Part shown: one piece after another, positions 62,245-64,000 of the stretch
Layout: each line of letters opens with the position of its first letter
Position numbering within the stretch: position 1 is the stretch's first letter
NCBI RefSeq assembly: GCF_012272695.1
Contig: NZ_CP050902.1
Location: 3,286,001 to 3,350,000, forward strand
DNA: 64,000 nt
Reading direction: 5' to 3'
Origin: Nocardioides sp. JQ2195
Lineage (GTDB): Bacteria > Actinomycetota > Actinomycetes > Propionibacteriales > Nocardioidaceae
Made by a program: the position numbers and the translations under genes
The notes under the pieces: model-generated
Database searches by the model: none
The model's input: the letters and a program-made list of their open reading frames with translations, nothing else
Told to the model about the DNA's origin: nothing

Positions 62245-62347
62245 CCTCGCCCTTGCGTCGTCGGCGCCTTGACCCGCCCGACATGGCGCCTTGACCCGCC
62301 CGACATGATGAAGGAACCACGTCCGGATCCATTGCGAGAGGTGACCG

Positions 62348-63514
<1,167 letters not shown>

Positions 63515-63523
63515 GGAGCTGAC

Positions 63524-64000
63524 ATGGACTTCACCCATGACGACGAGCAGCAGGCGCTGCGGGAGGCCGTCCGTGGCCTGGTCGGCAAGAGGTACGCCGA
63601 CTTCGAGAACCGGCGCCGTACGGTCGCCGACGAGCCGGGCTTCGACGAGGACCTGTGGCAGGCACTCGGCGAGATGGGGATCCTCGGGCTCCCCTACGAC
63701 GAGGCGGACGGTGGCTCCGGTGCCGGACCGGCCGAGGTCGGGATCGTGGCCCAGGAGCTGGGTCGGGTGCTGGCGCCCGAGCCGTTCCTGCCCTCCGTGG
63801 TGCTGGCCGGCGGACTGGTCGCGATGACCGCCTCCGACGAGCAGCGTGCCGACGTGATCGGCGCGCTCTCCTCCGGCGAGCGTGTGCTCGCCTTCGCCCA
63901 CACCGAGCCCGGCTCCCGCTGGAGCACGACGGCCGGCGCGGTCACCGCCACCCAGTCCGGTGACGGGTGGATGCTGAGCGGTGTCAAGGAACCTGTGCTC
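63524..64000 (+). CDS. Acyl-CoA dehydrogenase, N-terminal part (cut by window end)
   Basis: 159 residues are visible of a longer protein. FTHDDEQQALREAVRGLV, LGILGLPYDEADGGSGAGP-type helix 2 and LGRVLAPEPFLP are the N-terminal domain of the family. GAGGAG lies before the ATG. It is the partner of the preceding gene. Confidence 0.9.
   Translation, partial: MDFTHDDEQQALREAVRGLVGKRYADFENRRRTVADEPGFDEDLWQALGEMGILGLPYDEADGGSGAGPAEVGIVAQELGRVLAPEPFLPSVVLAGGLVAMTASDEQRADVIGALSSGERVLAFAHTEPGSRWSTTAGAVTATQSGDGWMLSGVKEPVL

Overview
The window is a 64-kb piece of a high-GC actinobacterial chromosome. Gene content points to the Nocardioidaceae (Nocardioides-like). Supporting signs are very GC-rich codon usage, many GTG starts, 4-bp overlapping operons, the coproporphyrin-type heme genes hemE/hemG/hemQ, DUF3000 next to RNase D, a mycothiol-type DinB/DUF664 protein, and the order prs-glmU-tRNA-Gln also known from mycobacteria. 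No rRNA, CRISPR array, prophage or classical transposase was seen. The genus is an inference; no database search was possible.

Layout. 1-5.5 kb: cell-surface and polysaccharide genes (large secreted DUF4082/DMFA2_C protein, hexapeptide acetyltransferase, LCP ligase, family 2 glycosyltransferase). 5.6-11.6 kb: housekeeping (pth, rplY, prs, glmU, tRNA-Gln), with an odd 0.9-kb repeat-filled spacer between rplY and prs. 11.7-16.7 kb: DNA-repair neighbourhood (LigC-type ligase, LigD-type primase-polymerase) interrupted by an AbiEi/DUF559 nuclease-like gene between hairpin repeats. 16.7-20.3 kb: four overlapping genes for an ESX-like substrate, an alpha/beta hydrolase with an 11-residue-repeat tail, and a lipoprotein. 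20.4-30.2 kb: secreted peptidase, msrB, hemQ, hemG, a second AbiEi/DUF559 gene between its own hairpin repeats, a DUF4349 lipoprotein, hemE, DUF3000 and RNase D. 30.3-40 kb: lipoproteins, aldo/keto reductase, MazF-like toxin, GNAT protein and a repeat-laden hrpA. 40-43 kb: TetR-controlled Baeyer-Villiger-type monooxygenase plus SDR. 43-50.7 kb: DUF402, ThrE-type exporter, carboxylate-amine ligase, DNA polymerase IV, FUSC membrane protein and secreted proteins. 50.9-64 kb: wax-ester synthase, a solitary DNA methyltransferase with a coupled small protein, PIG-L deacetylase, a tandem GNAT protein, gluconokinase, ScyD/E-like secreted protein, P450, GH16 glucanase, HD protein, DUF4031 and two acyl-CoA dehydrogenases, the last cut by the window end.

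Most notable. Two paralogous genes (13785-14795 and 24942-25934), each an N-terminal AbiEi-like domain fused to a DUF559/Vsr-like nuclease domain, lie between direct copies of a strong DNA hairpin. The hairpin sequence differs between the loci, yet it abuts the 3' end of the gene at almost the same place. The second hairpin of each pair is preceded by what looks like the 3' tail of another copy. This suggests a mobile or selfish gene-plus-hairpin cassette, one of which sits inside the heme gene cluster. Several other repeat families (twin 119-bp palindromes, 22-bp opposed arrays, in-frame palindromic insertions in hemG and hrpA, and a multi-stem element at 33.9 kb) show a chromosome rich in uncatalogued palindromic repeats.
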